A stretch of DNA of 64,000 bases from Streptomyces klenkii (GTDB lineage: Bacteria > Actinomycetota > Actinomycetes > Streptomycetales > Streptomycetaceae). The stretch spans positions 53,327 to 117,326 of the forward strand of contig NZ_RBAM01000015.1 in assembly GCF_003626645.1 (NCBI RefSeq), in the 5' to 3' direction. The translations under genes were made by a program, and so were the position numbers. The notes under the pieces were generated by a model, which had not been told where the DNA came from, did no database searches, and was given only the letters and a program-made list of their open reading frames with translations. Of this stretch, positions 7,050 through 15,578 are shown in pieces. Within the stretch, counting starts at the first letter, position 1; each line of letters begins with the position of its first letter.

Positions 7050-9896
7050 ATGCACTCCGAGTTCGACGCGCGCGGTGCCGTCGGCACCGCGCGCGCACCA
7101 CAGGACGAACCGATCGCGATCGTCGGCATCGCGGCGCTCTACCCGGGCGTACGGGGAGCCGACGCCTTCTGGAGGTCCCTGACCGAACCACCGCCGCCGC
7201 CCGGGGCCGGGGCCCCGTCGCTCGCGGACATCGAGGTCGACGTCGCGCAGTTCGGCATTCCGCCCGCCCAGGCCGGCGCGCTGACGCAGATGCAGCTGCT
7301 GATGCTGGAGGCGGCCCGGGAGTGCCTGGAGGACGCCAAGGCCGGCGACCGGACGCTGCAAGCCGAGCGGACGGACGTGGTGGCGGGGGTGTGCGCGGGC
7401 CTCGACCGGCAGTACGCCAACGCCCTGCGCGTCGAGAGCAGCCGGTACGCCCGCGAGCTGGAACGGGCCATGACCGCACCCGAGTTCGGCGGCTCGGCCC
7501 GTACGGCCGCCCAGGCCGCCGACGAGCTGCGCACCGCCCTGGTGCGGCGCCTGGGGGCGTCGCCGCACGACCGGGTCGGGGAGATGGCCAGCACCATCCC
7601 GGCCCGGATCGCGGGCGCCTTCAAGCTGCGGGGCCGCACGCTGGCCCTGGAGTCGGCCGACGCGACGTCGTTCCTCGCGCTCGCGCACGCTCTGGACAGC
7701 CTGCGCGGCGGTCTGTCGGAGGCGGTGCTGGTGGTCACGGGCCAGCGCGAGGAGGGCCCGTTCCTGCGGGCGGCGCTCGCGGCGAAGGGCCTCATCGCCG
7801 CGCAGACACGGCCGTTCGCCGCGGACGGCGACGGCTTCGCGCTCGGCGAGGGCGTGGGCGCGCTGCTGCTCAAGCGGCTGCCGTCCGCCGTCCGCGACGG
7901 GGACCGCGTCTACGCGACCGTTCGCGGCTGCGCGGTGCGCCACGAGGGGCGCCCGGGCGTGTTCCGATACTCCACGTCCGTGGAGCGGCGCGCCGGAGCG
8001 GCCCGCGCCGCGCTGGACTCCTGCGGCGCGTCGCCGGAGTCCGTCGGCTATGTGGAGTGCGGCGGCTACGGCGTGGCGCACGAGACGCGCGCCGAACTCG
8101 ACGCGCTGGCGGCGGTGTACGCGGGGGCCGGTCCCGGCACCGTGGTCGTGGGCAGCGTGCGCGACCGGCTCGGGCACACCTTCGCCAACGCGGGCCTGGC
8201 GAGCGTCACCAAGGCGGCGCTGGCCCTGTACCACCGGCGCCTGCCGGCCCAGCTCCCGCCGGAGCCGGGGCCGGGGCCGGAGCCGGGCCCCGCGTTCCGC
8301 ACGCTGCCGGAGCCGCGGAAGTGGCTCCGGGAGGCGGGCGCAGGGCCGCGCCGGGCCGCGGTCAGCGGCGCGTCGCTGACCGGCACGCTCTGCCACCTGA
8401 TCCTGGAGGAGCACGACCCGGACGCCGCCGCGCCGGCTGCGGAACGTCCGCGTACGGCTCGTGTCTCCGCCGCGCTCCCCGCCACGCTCTCCGCCGCGCC
8501 GGAGCCCATCGCGATCGTGGGCTACGGAGGCCGCTTCGGGGACGCGCCCGACGCCGACGCCTTCCGGGCCGCCATGCTCACCGGCGAGGACCGCATCGGG
8601 CCGCTGCCGGAGTCCCTCCTCGACCGCGAGCTCTACTACGAGCCCGGCAAGCTGAGCCTCACCCGCAGCTACACCGACCAGGGCTCGCCCCTGGAGGTGC
8701 CGGAGCAGCCCCCGGAAGGGCTGCGCATCCCGCCGCGCCGCTGGGCCGTCATGGACGCCGCGCAACGCGTGGCCCTGTCCGTGGCGGGCGAGTTGCTGGC
8801 GCGCCGCGGCCCGGCGGCCGCGGCGCTGCGCGGGCCGGGCCTGGTCGCGACGGGCACCAACCTGAGCCTGGCCCGGGAGCGGCGCGCGGCCGCGGGGCTG
8901 GCCCTGGGCGAGGTCGAGTCGGCCGTCGGCGGGCTCGCCGCGCTCGGCCGGCTGGATCCGACCGAGACGGCGACGCTGCTCGACCTGGTCCGCGAGCGGT
9001 ACGCGCCGGAGCCGGGCCCGCGCGGGCCGGAGGACCTCGACGGCGCCCTGGCCGGCGGCGTCGCGGCCGTGATCGCCAATGAGTACGGCCTGGACGCCGT
9101 GCCGCTGGGGATCGAGGCGGCGTGCGCGTCGTCGCTCGCCGCGCTGGACGTGGCGGTGGGACGGCTGCGCTCCGGCAGCGTGGACTACGCGCTGGCGGGC
9201 GGCGTCGAACTGCCCTGCAACGCCCGCGACATGGTGCTGTGCTCGGCGCTGGGGCTGCTCTCGCACGGGCGGATCACCCCCTTCGACGCCGCGGCGGACG
9301 GCTTCACGCCGGGCGACGGCTGCGCCCTGTTCCTGCTCAAGCGCTACGCGGACGCCCGCCGCGACGGGGACGCGATCCACGGCCTGCTGTGCGGGATCGG
9401 CGCGTCGAACGACGCGAAGTCCCTGATCGCCCCGGACGCGGACGGGCAGGTGCGGGCGATGCGCCAGGCGTTCGGGCAGGCGGGCTTCGACCCGGCCGAC
9501 GTGGGCTACCTGGAGGCGCACGGCACGGGCACCCGCGTGGGCGACCGGGTCGAGATCGCCGCGGTCGCGCGGGTGTACGCGAGCCCGCACCGGCGGCGGC
9601 CGCTGGAAATCGGCTCCGCCAAGTCGTTCTTCGGCCACACCTTCGCTGCGGCGGGCGCCGCCGGGCTGCTGCGCGCCCTGCACGCCCTGCGGACCGGGGT
9701 GCTGCCGGCCAACGCGGGCCTCACCACCGTCAATCCGGAGCTGGAGCTGGACCGCGTGCCCGCGCGCGTGTCCACGGCCTCGCGGCCGTGGGAGTCCGCG
9801 CCCGGGCGGCCGCGCCGCGCGGGCGTCAGCTCCTTCGGTACCGGCGGCATCAACTATCACGTGCTGATCGAGGAACACCTGGACGGGCCACGATGA
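7050..9896 (+). CDS. redX: RedX: fused inactive-KS/active-KS condensing enzyme
   Basis: A 948-residue protein made of two ketosynthase domains. RedX condenses pyrrolyl-2-carboxyl-S-RedO with malonyl on an ACP of RedN in bipyrrole formation. The C-terminal KS (from ~residue 480, EPIAIVGYGG) is complete: Cys692 in EAACASSLAA, His in VGYLEAHGTGT and His in SAKSFFGHT. The N-terminal KS (from ~residue 20, EPIAIVGIAA) has the overall fold but the nucleophile position is Asp204 (ESADATSF), the first His is Gly338 (VECGGYG), and only the GHTFANAG histidine remains. It therefore resembles a chain-length-factor-like partner fused to its active KS. ATG 7050 has TGGAGT ten bases upstream. The stop overlaps redW in ATGA. 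Confidence 0.88.
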   Translation: MHSEFDARGAVGTARAPQDEPIAIVGIAALYPGVRGADAFWRSLTEPPPPPGAGAPSLADIEVDVAQFGIPPAQAGALTQMQLLMLEAARECLEDAKAGDRTLQAERTDVVAGVCAGLDRQYANALRVESSRYARELERAMTAPEFGGSARTAAQAADELRTALVRRLGASPHDRVGEMASTIPARIAGAFKLRGRTLALESADATSFLALAHALDSLRGGLSEAVLVVTGQREEGPFLRAALAAKGLIAAQTRPFAADGDGFALGEGVGALLLKRLPSAVRDGDRVYATVRGCAVRHEGRPGVFRYSTSVERRAGAARAALDSCGASPESVGYVECGGYGVAHETRAELDALAAVYAGAGPGTVVVGSVRDRLGHTFANAGLASVTKAALALYHRRLPAQLPPEPGPGPEPGPAFRTLPEPRKWLREAGAGPRRAAVSGASLTGTLCHLILEEHDPDAAAPAAERPRTARVSAALPATLSAAPEPIAIVGYGGRFGDAPDADAFRAAMLTGEDRIGPLPESLLDRELYYEPGKLSLTRSYTDQGSPLEVPEQPPEGLRIPPRRWAVMDAAQRVALSVAGELLARRGPAAAALRGPGLVATGTNLSLARERRAAAGLALGEVESAVGGLAALGRLDPTETATLLDLVRERYAPEPGPRGPEDLDGALAGGVAAVIANEYGLDAVPLGIEAACASSLAALDVAVGRLRSGSVDYALAGGVELPCNARDMVLCSALGLLSHGRITPFDAAADGFTPGDGCALFLLKRYADARRDGDAIHGLLCGIGASNDAKSLIAPDADGQVRAMRQAFGQAGFDPADVGYLEAHGTGTRVGDRVEIAAVARVYASPHRRRPLEIGSAKSFFGHTFAAAGAAGLLRALHALRTGVLPANAGLTTVNPELELDRVPARVSTASRPWESAPGRPRRAGVSSFGTGGINYHVLIEEHLDGPR

Positions 9897-11062
9897 ACTT
9901 CGACTTCGACACCGAGACCGCGGAGATGCGCGACATGGTCGTGCGCTTCGCCCGGCGCGACCTCGGCGGCGGCACGGCGGCGCACGACCCGGAGGACTTC
10001 CGGCGCCGCTGGCAGCTCGCGGGCAAGCAGGGCCTCACCGGCGCGAGCGTGCCCGCCGCGTACGGCGGCAGCGGGCTGGGCGCCGTCACGACCGCGGCGC
10101 TGATGGAGGCCCTCGGCTACGGGTGCGCCGACCAGGGCTTCGCGTTCTCCGTCGCCGCGCACCTGTTCGCGGCCGTCATGCCGATCACCGAGTTCGGCAC
10201 CGAGGAGCAGAAACAGCGCTGGCTGCCGCCCCTCGCCTCGGGCGAGGCGATCGCCGCGCACGCCATCACCGAGCCCGCCGCCGGCTCCGACGCCCTGAAC
10301 CTGCGAACGCGCGCCGTGCGCGAGGGCGACGCGTACGTGCTGAACGGCAGCAAGTGCTTCACCACCAACTCCCCCGTGGCCGACGTGTTCGTGCTCCAGG
10401 CGGCGACGTCGCCCGGGGGCGGCTTCTTCGGCCTGACGACCTTCGTCCTGGCGGCGGGCACGCCCGGCCTGACGGTGGGCCCGCGCTACGACAAGGTGGG
10501 CCTGCAGGGCTCGCCGATGGCCGACGTGTACCTCACGGACTGCGTGGTGCCGGCCGCGGACGTCCTCGGCGAGGAAGGCTCCGGCGCGGGCATCTTCTCC
10601 TCGTCGATGAAGTGGGAGCGCACGTGCCTGTTCGCCACCTACCTCGGGGCGATGCAGCGCGTACTGGAATCCACCATGGAACACGCCCGGGAGCGCGAGC
10701 AGTTCGGCCGGGCCATCGGCGGCTTCCAGGCCGTCAGCCACCGCATCGTCGACATGACGGTGCGGCTGGAGTCGGCCAGGCTGATGCTCTACAAGGCCGC
10801 GAGCGGGCTCGACGCGGGCAGCGACGACGAGATCGCGCCCGCGCTGGCGAAGCTCGCGGTGAGCGAGGCGGCCGTACAGCTCGGGCTGGATGCCGTGCAG
10901 CTGCGCGGCGCGCTCGGCATCCTCGGCGGCGAAGCCGAGACGTTCCTGCGGGACGCCCTGCCCTCCCGCGTCTTCTCCGGCACCAACGAGATCCAGAAGA
11001 ACAATGTCGCCCGTGCACTGGGCCTGGGCGGCCGGCACTCCGGAAAGCGCCGGCAGCGGTGA
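9893..11062 (+). CDS. redW: RedW: prolyl-PCP flavin dehydrogenase
   Basis: A 389-residue acyl-CoA dehydrogenase-family flavoprotein. In prodiginine biosynthesis it oxidises L-prolyl-S-RedO to pyrrolyl-2-carboxyl-S-RedO by removing four electrons. It has the N-terminal helical domain, the flavin-binding stretch around AAHAITEPAAGSDALNLRT and KCFTTNSPVADVFV, and the C-terminal helices with REREQFGRAIGGFQAVSHRI and FSGTNEIQKN. In medium-chain dehydrogenases the catalytic glutamate precedes the GT of the last motif (YEGT); here it is Ser, so the base must lie elsewhere, as in isovaleryl-CoA dehydrogenase-type enzymes. The ATG overlaps the redX stop. Confidence 0.9.
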   Translation: MNFDFDTETAEMRDMVVRFARRDLGGGTAAHDPEDFRRRWQLAGKQGLTGASVPAAYGGSGLGAVTTAALMEALGYGCADQGFAFSVAAHLFAAVMPITEFGTEEQKQRWLPPLASGEAIAAHAITEPAAGSDALNLRTRAVREGDAYVLNGSKCFTTNSPVADVFVLQAATSPGGGFFGLTTFVLAAGTPGLTVGPRYDKVGLQGSPMADVYLTDCVVPAADVLGEEGSGAGIFSSSMKWERTCLFATYLGAMQRVLESTMEHAREREQFGRAIGGFQAVSHRIVDMTVRLESARLMLYKAASGLDAGSDDEIAPALAKLAVSEAAVQLGLDAVQLRGALGILGGEAETFLRDALPSRVFSGTNEIQKNNVARALGLGGRHSGKRRQR

Positions 11063-11096
11063 ACCACACGGGAATACAGAAAGGACTTCCGGCATC

Positions 11097-11420
11097 GTGG
11101 ACCTGATTGTGCACCGAATTCGGCTCCGCCCCGGCGTCACGCCCGGCCGTTTCGAAAAGTGGGTGCGGGAGACCGACTACGCGACCTGTCCGGAACTCCC
11201 GAGCGTGCTGTCATTCAGCGTGCAGCGGGTTTCCGGGGATCCGTCCGCACCGGTCCACTTCTTCGAAGTCATCGGAGTGCGCAGCCGGGCCGAGTTCGCG
11301 CGGGACACCACCAGCAGCACCTTCGCCCGGCTGGTCGCGGATTTCGGGGAAATGGCCGAGGTGGTGGACGAACTCGCCGGGGTGCGCGTGGAGCCCGGAT
11401 ACCGTGCCGCCGTGGGCTGA
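11097..11420 (+). CDS. redY: RedY-like small ferredoxin-fold protein
   Basis: A 107-residue protein with an alternating beta-alpha pattern typical of dimeric alpha/beta-barrel (antibiotic monooxygenase-like) proteins: VDLIVHRIRLRPG opens the first strand, and LSFSVQRVSGD and PVHFFEVIGVRS form further strands. Its place after redW and before the convergent redZ is that of redY in S. coelicolor. I know of no settled function in prodiginine biosynthesis, and no cofactor-binding residue is obvious. The GTG start has AAAGGA upstream with an 11-base gap. Confidence 0.75.
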   Translation: MDLIVHRIRLRPGVTPGRFEKWVRETDYATCPELPSVLSFSVQRVSGDPSAPVHFFEVIGVRSRAEFARDTTSSTFARLVADFGEMAEVVDELAGVRVEPGYRAAVG

Positions 11421-11448
11421 CGGGCTCCGCGCGGCGGCGCCCGCGGCG

Positions 11449-12111
11449 TCAGGGGCTGCGCTCCGCCTGCCGCTCCATGGCGTCGATCAGGCCCGTCTCG
11501 TAGGCGATGGCGACCGCCCGGGCGCGGGTCCCGGCGTCCAGCTTCCGCAGGACGTGGTGGACGTGGGAGCGGACCGTCGCGTTGGAGATGGAGAGCTTCT
11601 CGGCGATCTCCGCGTTGGACCGGCCCTGCGCGAGCAGCAGCATCACCTCGGCCTCGCGCGGGGTCAGGGCGCCGGCCGGCGGCGGGGCGGGGACGGGGGG
11701 CTGTCCGGTGCGGAGCTGGTCGAGCGCCTTGCGGGCGGTCAGCGGCGCGACGATGGCGTCGACCTCGATGACCGTCTTGATCATGCGGATGAGCTCCTCC
11801 GGCGGGTCCTCCAGGGAGAGCACGGCACGGACGCCGATGCGCAGCGCCTCGAAGGCCCTGGGCGTGGTGTCGGGCCGGGCGAGCAGGATGACCTTCGCCA
11901 TCCGCGAGAGTTCGGCGAGTTCGTGGGTGTCGTCGATGCTGAGCGCCGGGGCCACGACGACAATGGCGTCCGGCGCCATCTCCTTGGCGGCCGCCACCGT
12001 GCTGCGCACGGATGTTTTCGTCTGTGCTTCCAGGCCGTGCTGGCCCAGCAGTGCCTGCATACCTGCGCCCAGGATGAGCTTGTCGCAGCACAGCAGTATG
12101 CGCATACTCAT
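11449..12111 (-). CDS. redZ: RedZ: orphan atypical response regulator
   Basis: A 220-residue regulator with a receiver-like N-terminus and a C-terminal LuxR helix-turn-helix (LTPREAEVMLLLAQGRSNAEI, then ATVRSHVHHVLRKLDA). The receiver pocket is broken: the position of the phosphoacceptor is Ala54 (AIVVVAPAL), and the first acidic pair is replaced by CCDK, so it is unlikely to work by phosphorylation. RedZ activates redD in S. coelicolor and is the entry point of bldA control there through a TTA codon. I see no TTA in this reading frame from the ATG at 12111, but one lies six in-frame codons upstream. The ATG has GGAAG eight bases upstream. The gene is convergent with redY. Confidence 0.88.
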   Translation of the reverse strand: MSMRILLCCDKLILGAGMQALLGQHGLEAQTKTSVRSTVAAAKEMAPDAIVVVAPALSIDDTHELAELSRMAKVILLARPDTTPRAFEALRIGVRAVLSLEDPPEELIRMIKTVIEVDAIVAPLTARKALDQLRTGQPPVPAPPPAGALTPREAEVMLLLAQGRSNAEIAEKLSISNATVRSHVHHVLRKLDAGTRARAVAIAYETGLIDAMERQAERSP

Positions 12112-12442
12112 CGAGCCTGCTTCCAGTAAACGGAACGGTTCCGAACGGAGTCGCTTCGGGGAGCAGGCGCTATTGTGGCCGACGGGGTAGAGGGGGTGAA
12201 GAGCGCCCGAGTCCCCCCGACGGCGTAGCGATGGCTGATTGACGTCATCTCCGTGGCCCACGGCTTCCCCCTGAACGTCTCACCCGACTGTACGCCAGCG
12301 GCAACTGACGACCGGGCATCCCGCCAGGTTTTGGCGGGAATCTGTCACGGTAAAGACGGCGGCAAGGGAGCAGTATCCCCGGCCCCGCGGCGTACGCGAT
12401 CCGGGCCTGGCCGGAATGTTCCGATGCATTCCCGCCCCCGGT
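12112..12442. promoter_or_regulatory. redZ upstream region (331 bp)
   Basis: No gene is supported here. It is the spacer downstream of redV and upstream of redZ. Contents: an in-frame extension of redZ back to a GTG at 12261 (AGGGGG five bases before it) that would contain a TTA leucine codon at 12127-12129; and a perfect 7-bp inverted repeat CCCGCCA/TGGCGGG at 12320-12338 with a five-base loop, a plausible operator. GCATTCCCGCC near 12424 partly resembles the repeats before redX and redT. Confidence 0.45.
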
Positions 12443-13621
12443 TCAGACCGTGCGGTGCTCCGCGGCGCCGAGACACCGGGGCGCCGGCGGGAAGGCCGTA
12501 CGGGGCCGGCCCACGCGGCTGACGAAGAAGAGCCTGCCGGGAAGGCCCAGTTGCTCCTGGAGCGCCGTGCGCAGGGTGTCGTGCTGCATGACGACGCTCA
12601 TCGGGTGCAGGGCGAGACCGGCGGCTGCCGCGTACAGCCAGTAGTCGGCGATGCGGGCGCCGCCCCGGAAGGCGTCGGCGACCCCCGGAGACTCGTCCGC
12701 GAAGTGCATGAGGACGACGGCGGGGGTGCGCCGGACCTCGGCGGCCAGTCCCCCCGCGAGCGAGCGGTCATAACCGAACCGGCACAGGAATTTCATCACC
12801 GGCGGGGCGAGCGCGATCCGTTTGGCAAGCCGCTGCCGGGCCGACATCGGTCCGAAAAGCTGCGCCGCGGAGAAGCCGTCGCCGTGCGCGCGCACCGCCG
12901 CCGGGCTCCACCGGATGTAGGAGTGGGTTTCGCGCCAGGCGGCCGGGTGGCTGAAATCAATGCCTCCGTGGTGGGCGAGGAACTCGGCGAATATGCCGCG
13001 TTCATGCATCTCCGTCAGATGCCGGACGGCGACCGGACGGCCACCAGCGGGCGGGTGGCGCGCGAGGTCGCGGAGCAGTGCCGGGGCGAGCGGCTCGTCG
13101 TCGTACGGGCCGCGGTTGGTGTGGCGGGCGCGGGCCGCGGCGTCCAGGGCGGCGAGGTTCTCGGCCGCCTCGCCGGTGCGGCGCAGCGCGGCCGTCCACA
13201 GCAGCGACCAGTCGCGGGGCCAGGGGCCGCCGGGCAGGCGGGAGTCCGCGGCTCCCCCGGCTTCGTGGGCCCGTTCCCGGACGAGCGCCCAGCCCTGCGC
13301 GGCGAGGGCCCGGCAGAGCATGCGCCAGTACGCGGCGCAGCTCAGCCGCATCTCCAGGGTGTGGGCGGGCAGGGCGGTGAGGCTGCGCCGGCGGTCGACG
13401 GCGAGCGCGAGGTAGACGGTGGAGCCGTCGTCGGGGCAGCCGAGCAGGTCGGCGGCGGCGCGCCGCGCGGGCCGGCTCTCCAGGCGGGCGAGCGCCCACG
13501 GCTGGCAGTTGTGCGAGGAGGGGCTGAGGGCGGCGATCCCGGTGGCGCGGCGCAGCGCTTCGGGGAAGGACTCGCCGAGGCCGGGGGTCCGGGGGGCGGT
13601 GGGTGTCATGGATTCGCTCAT
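12443..13621 (-). CDS. redV: RedV: nitroreductase-like (Acg-type) flavoprotein
   Basis: A 392-residue protein of the nitroreductase-like/Acg family. The N-terminal SPSSHNCQPWALA motif is the usual phosphate-contacting signature, and the C-terminal third carries the second flavin-contact region (GGGARIADYWLYAAAAGLALHPMSV). Its exact reaction in prodiginine formation is not established as far as I know. An oxidation of the bipyrrole alcohol or a redox step on an intermediate is possible. The start chosen, ATG 13621, overlaps the redU stop in TGATG; an ATG at 13609 is the main alternative. It is the last gene of the leftward redT-U-V unit. Confidence 0.8.
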   Translation of the reverse strand: MSESMTPTAPRTPGLGESFPEALRRATGIAALSPSSHNCQPWALARLESRPARRAAADLLGCPDDGSTVYLALAVDRRRSLTALPAHTLEMRLSCAAYWRMLCRALAAQGWALVRERAHEAGGAADSRLPGGPWPRDWSLLWTAALRRTGEAAENLAALDAAARARHTNRGPYDDEPLAPALLRDLARHPPAGGRPVAVRHLTEMHERGIFAEFLAHHGGIDFSHPAAWRETHSYIRWSPAAVRAHGDGFSAAQLFGPMSARQRLAKRIALAPPVMKFLCRFGYDRSLAGGLAAEVRRTPAVVLMHFADESPGVADAFRGGARIADYWLYAAAAGLALHPMSVVMQHDTLRTALQEQLGLPGRLFFVSRVGRPRTAFPPAPRCLGAAEHRTV

Positions 13622-14430
13622 CACGTCCATACCAGGGCGAGGAAGTATCCGTCGATGCACCGGGCCCAGCCGTGCAGCGGGCCTTCGCCCGCCGGGGGCG
13701 CGTGGTGCAGGAGTCCGGGGCCGGGCCGCCACGTGAAGCCGTGGTCGTGGCGCCAGGTGTGCAGGGCGACTTCGCGGGGGTCGACGCGCAGGCCGAATCC
13801 GTAGTGCTTGAGCACGGCCTCCTTGCAGGCCCAGCGCAGCGGCAGGGGCATGGTGGCGAGGCGGCGGCGGTCGGGGTCGGCGTGGGCGGCGGCGCGGTGG
13901 TCGTCGGCGGTCAGCAGCTCGGTGAGCATCGGCGGCATGCTGCGCCGGCGCTCCAGGTCGATGCCTACGGGGCGCGGGCCGCACACGGCGACGGCGAAGT
14001 CCCCGGAGTGCGAGAGGCCCACGTCGACGGGGGCGTTGACGACGGGCCGTCCGGCGCGCGGTCCGTGCGCGACGGCGCCGACGCGGACGTCGCGGGTGCG
14101 GCCGGCCCGGCGCCCGTGCCGCCGGGCGTGGGCGAGGACGCCGTGCTTGAGGGCGAGGCGGCCGGCGAGCCACTCGTAGCGGCGCCCCGGCAGGCGCAGG
14201 CCCGCGGCGTGCGCGGCCTCGTCGCCGGTCAGGTGCCGGGCTTCGAGCGCGGCGCGTACGGTGTCGCCCCGGGCGCGCAGCCAGGCGATCGAGACGACGG
14301 CCGCGGTGAGCCCGCCGTCGAGCGGCGCGAGGTGCAGCGGGCGGGCGGGGTCGAGGGTCAGGGCCTCGCCGGCGGGCCGGCCGGCGCGGGGGCGCGGCGG
14401 GGCCGGGGCGAGGGCGTCAGCGGTCGACAT
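13621..14430 (-). CDS. redU: RedU: 4'-phosphopantetheinyl transferase
   Basis: A 269-residue Sfp-type transferase that converts apo carrier proteins to the holo form with coenzyme A. The two magnesium/CoA motifs are present: GIDLE (in PRPVGIDLERR) and WACKEAVLKHYG, the W-x-x-KEA-x-x-K signature. Clients are presumably the carrier domains of RedO, RedN, RedL and RedQ. The ATG lies within the last codons of redT (14-base overlap) with no clear ribosome site, so it probably depends on coupling. The first ~45 residues are proline/alanine rich. Confidence 0.92.
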   Translation of the reverse strand: MSTADALAPAPPRPRAGRPAGEALTLDPARPLHLAPLDGGLTAAVVSIAWLRARGDTVRAALEARHLTGDEAAHAAGLRLPGRRYEWLAGRLALKHGVLAHARRHGRRAGRTRDVRVGAVAHGPRAGRPVVNAPVDVGLSHSGDFAVAVCGPRPVGIDLERRRSMPPMLTELLTADDHRAAAHADPDRRRLATMPLPLRWACKEAVLKHYGFGLRVDPREVALHTWRHDHGFTWRPGPGLLHHAPPAGEGPLHGWARCIDGYFLALVWT

Positions 14431-15307
14431 CGGGCGGCAGGAGGAAGGGGTACGGGCGGCGGCGGATCTTGAGGTGCCAGGCGCGGTCGGCCTTGCGCAG
14501 CCGCTGGATGAGCTCCCACATCGCGGCGTCGCCCTTGTAGTACTCGGCGACCTCCTCGGCGGTGAGGGCCGGCTCGATGCGGGCGTTGGCCTGTTCGAGG
14601 AAGCCGGGGACGAGGGCGGCCAGCTTCTCCTTGTGGAGGTTGCCGAGGAAGTCGAGGACGACGCCGCGGGGTGTGTAGAACTTGTCGAAGATGGACTTGG
14701 CCATAGCGATGCGGACGGCGTCGCGCAGGAGCAGGGGCAGTGAGGTGAAGAACAGCCGGACGTCGAGGAGTTCGCGGCCGCGGGCGTCACGCATGAGGGG
14801 CGAGGTGACGTCGAGGTAGACGAGGTCCCCGTCGAGGTCGATCCAGTTGGAGGCCTGGGCGTCCAGGCCCAGGGACGGGGAGACGGCGCCGTGCACGGTG
14901 CCGAGGAAGCGGGCGAAGAAGTCCTCGGCCCAGTCGCGGCCCTCGGTGTGCAGGAGGTGGGAGACGAGCCGTTTGACGGGCAGGGTCTCCTGGACGCAGT
15001 AGCCGACAGTCTTCCCGGGGGGCAGGGCGGTGTCCCACAGGCGGGTCTCGGCGACGTGGACGCCCGCGGCGGCGAGGCGGTCCGTGTACTGGCCGAGGGT
15101 GCGCCCGTAGGCCTCGTAGCGCTTGCGGCTGTCGAAGACGGGGAGCCGCTTGCACGCGAACGCGCCGCGTTCGGTCTCCAGGGCGAGGACGAGGGTGACT
15201 TCGCCGTAGCCGAGGACGGTCAGCCCGCGGGGGTCGCCTGCGGCGAGCGCGCGACGGACCTGCTGTTCGAGTTCCCGGAGGTCGTCCTCCGGGACGGTCA
15301 GTGTCAT
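14417..15307 (-). CDS. redT: RedT: kinase-fold protein of unknown function
   Basis: A 296-residue protein at the redT position of the cluster. No function is established to my knowledge. The sequence has spaced residues that fit the protein-kinase/aminoglycoside-phosphotransferase fold: a glycine-rich loop (LGYGEVTLV, ~32-40), Lys53 in FACKRLP, a catalytic-loop-like LGLDAQASNWI with Asp149 and Asn154, and a DFG-like YLDVTSP with Asp166. All four positions are kept, so an active small-molecule or protein kinase is possible. The tail (~230-296) is charged and helical. ATG 15307 has GGAAGG ten bases upstream; it is the first gene of the leftward unit behind a 271-bp spacer. Confidence 0.7.
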   Translation of the reverse strand: MTLTVPEDDLRELEQQVRRALAAGDPRGLTVLGYGEVTLVLALETERGAFACKRLPVFDSRKRYEAYGRTLGQYTDRLAAAGVHVAETRLWDTALPPGKTVGYCVQETLPVKRLVSHLLHTEGRDWAEDFFARFLGTVHGAVSPSLGLDAQASNWIDLDGDLVYLDVTSPLMRDARGRELLDVRLFFTSLPLLLRDAVRIAMAKSIFDKFYTPRGVVLDFLGNLHKEKLAALVPGFLEQANARIEPALTAEEVAEYYKGDAAMWELIQRLRKADRAWHLKIRRRPYPFLLPPDVDR

Positions 15308-15344
15308 GGCCGGGCCTGCCTTCCGTGTCGGTAGCGGTCATCGC

Positions 15345-15395
15345 GCATTCCGCCGGGCCCTCGCCGCGGGGGTTTCCCGCCGTGGCGGCGGGCAC
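15345..15395. promoter_or_regulatory. redT upstream copy of the redX repeat
   Basis: GCATTCCGCCGGGCCCT at 15345-15361 is identical to 6886-6902, and GGCGGCGGGCAC follows at nearly the same distance as before redX. The block starts 37 bp before the redT start, in the opposite orientation relative to transcription. The remaining spacer up to 15578 has several GCCG/CGGC dyads, and a single GCTGACGG (15447-15454) resembling the units of the redQ-redP operator. Confidence 0.55.
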
Positions 15396-15578
15396 TTTTC
15401 CCCTGCCGGAGCCGGCGGCTCTTCTTCCGCCGCGCGGGTCTCCCCCGCTGACGGCGGGCCTCCGCCGAAGCCGGCCGGTCCCCTCCCGCCGCAACGGCGA
15501 TCTGCCACGACGGCGTGGGTCCGGCGGAATCCGTGCCGGCCGGCACCGCCGCGTAGACGGGATCCGCCGGAAACGGCA

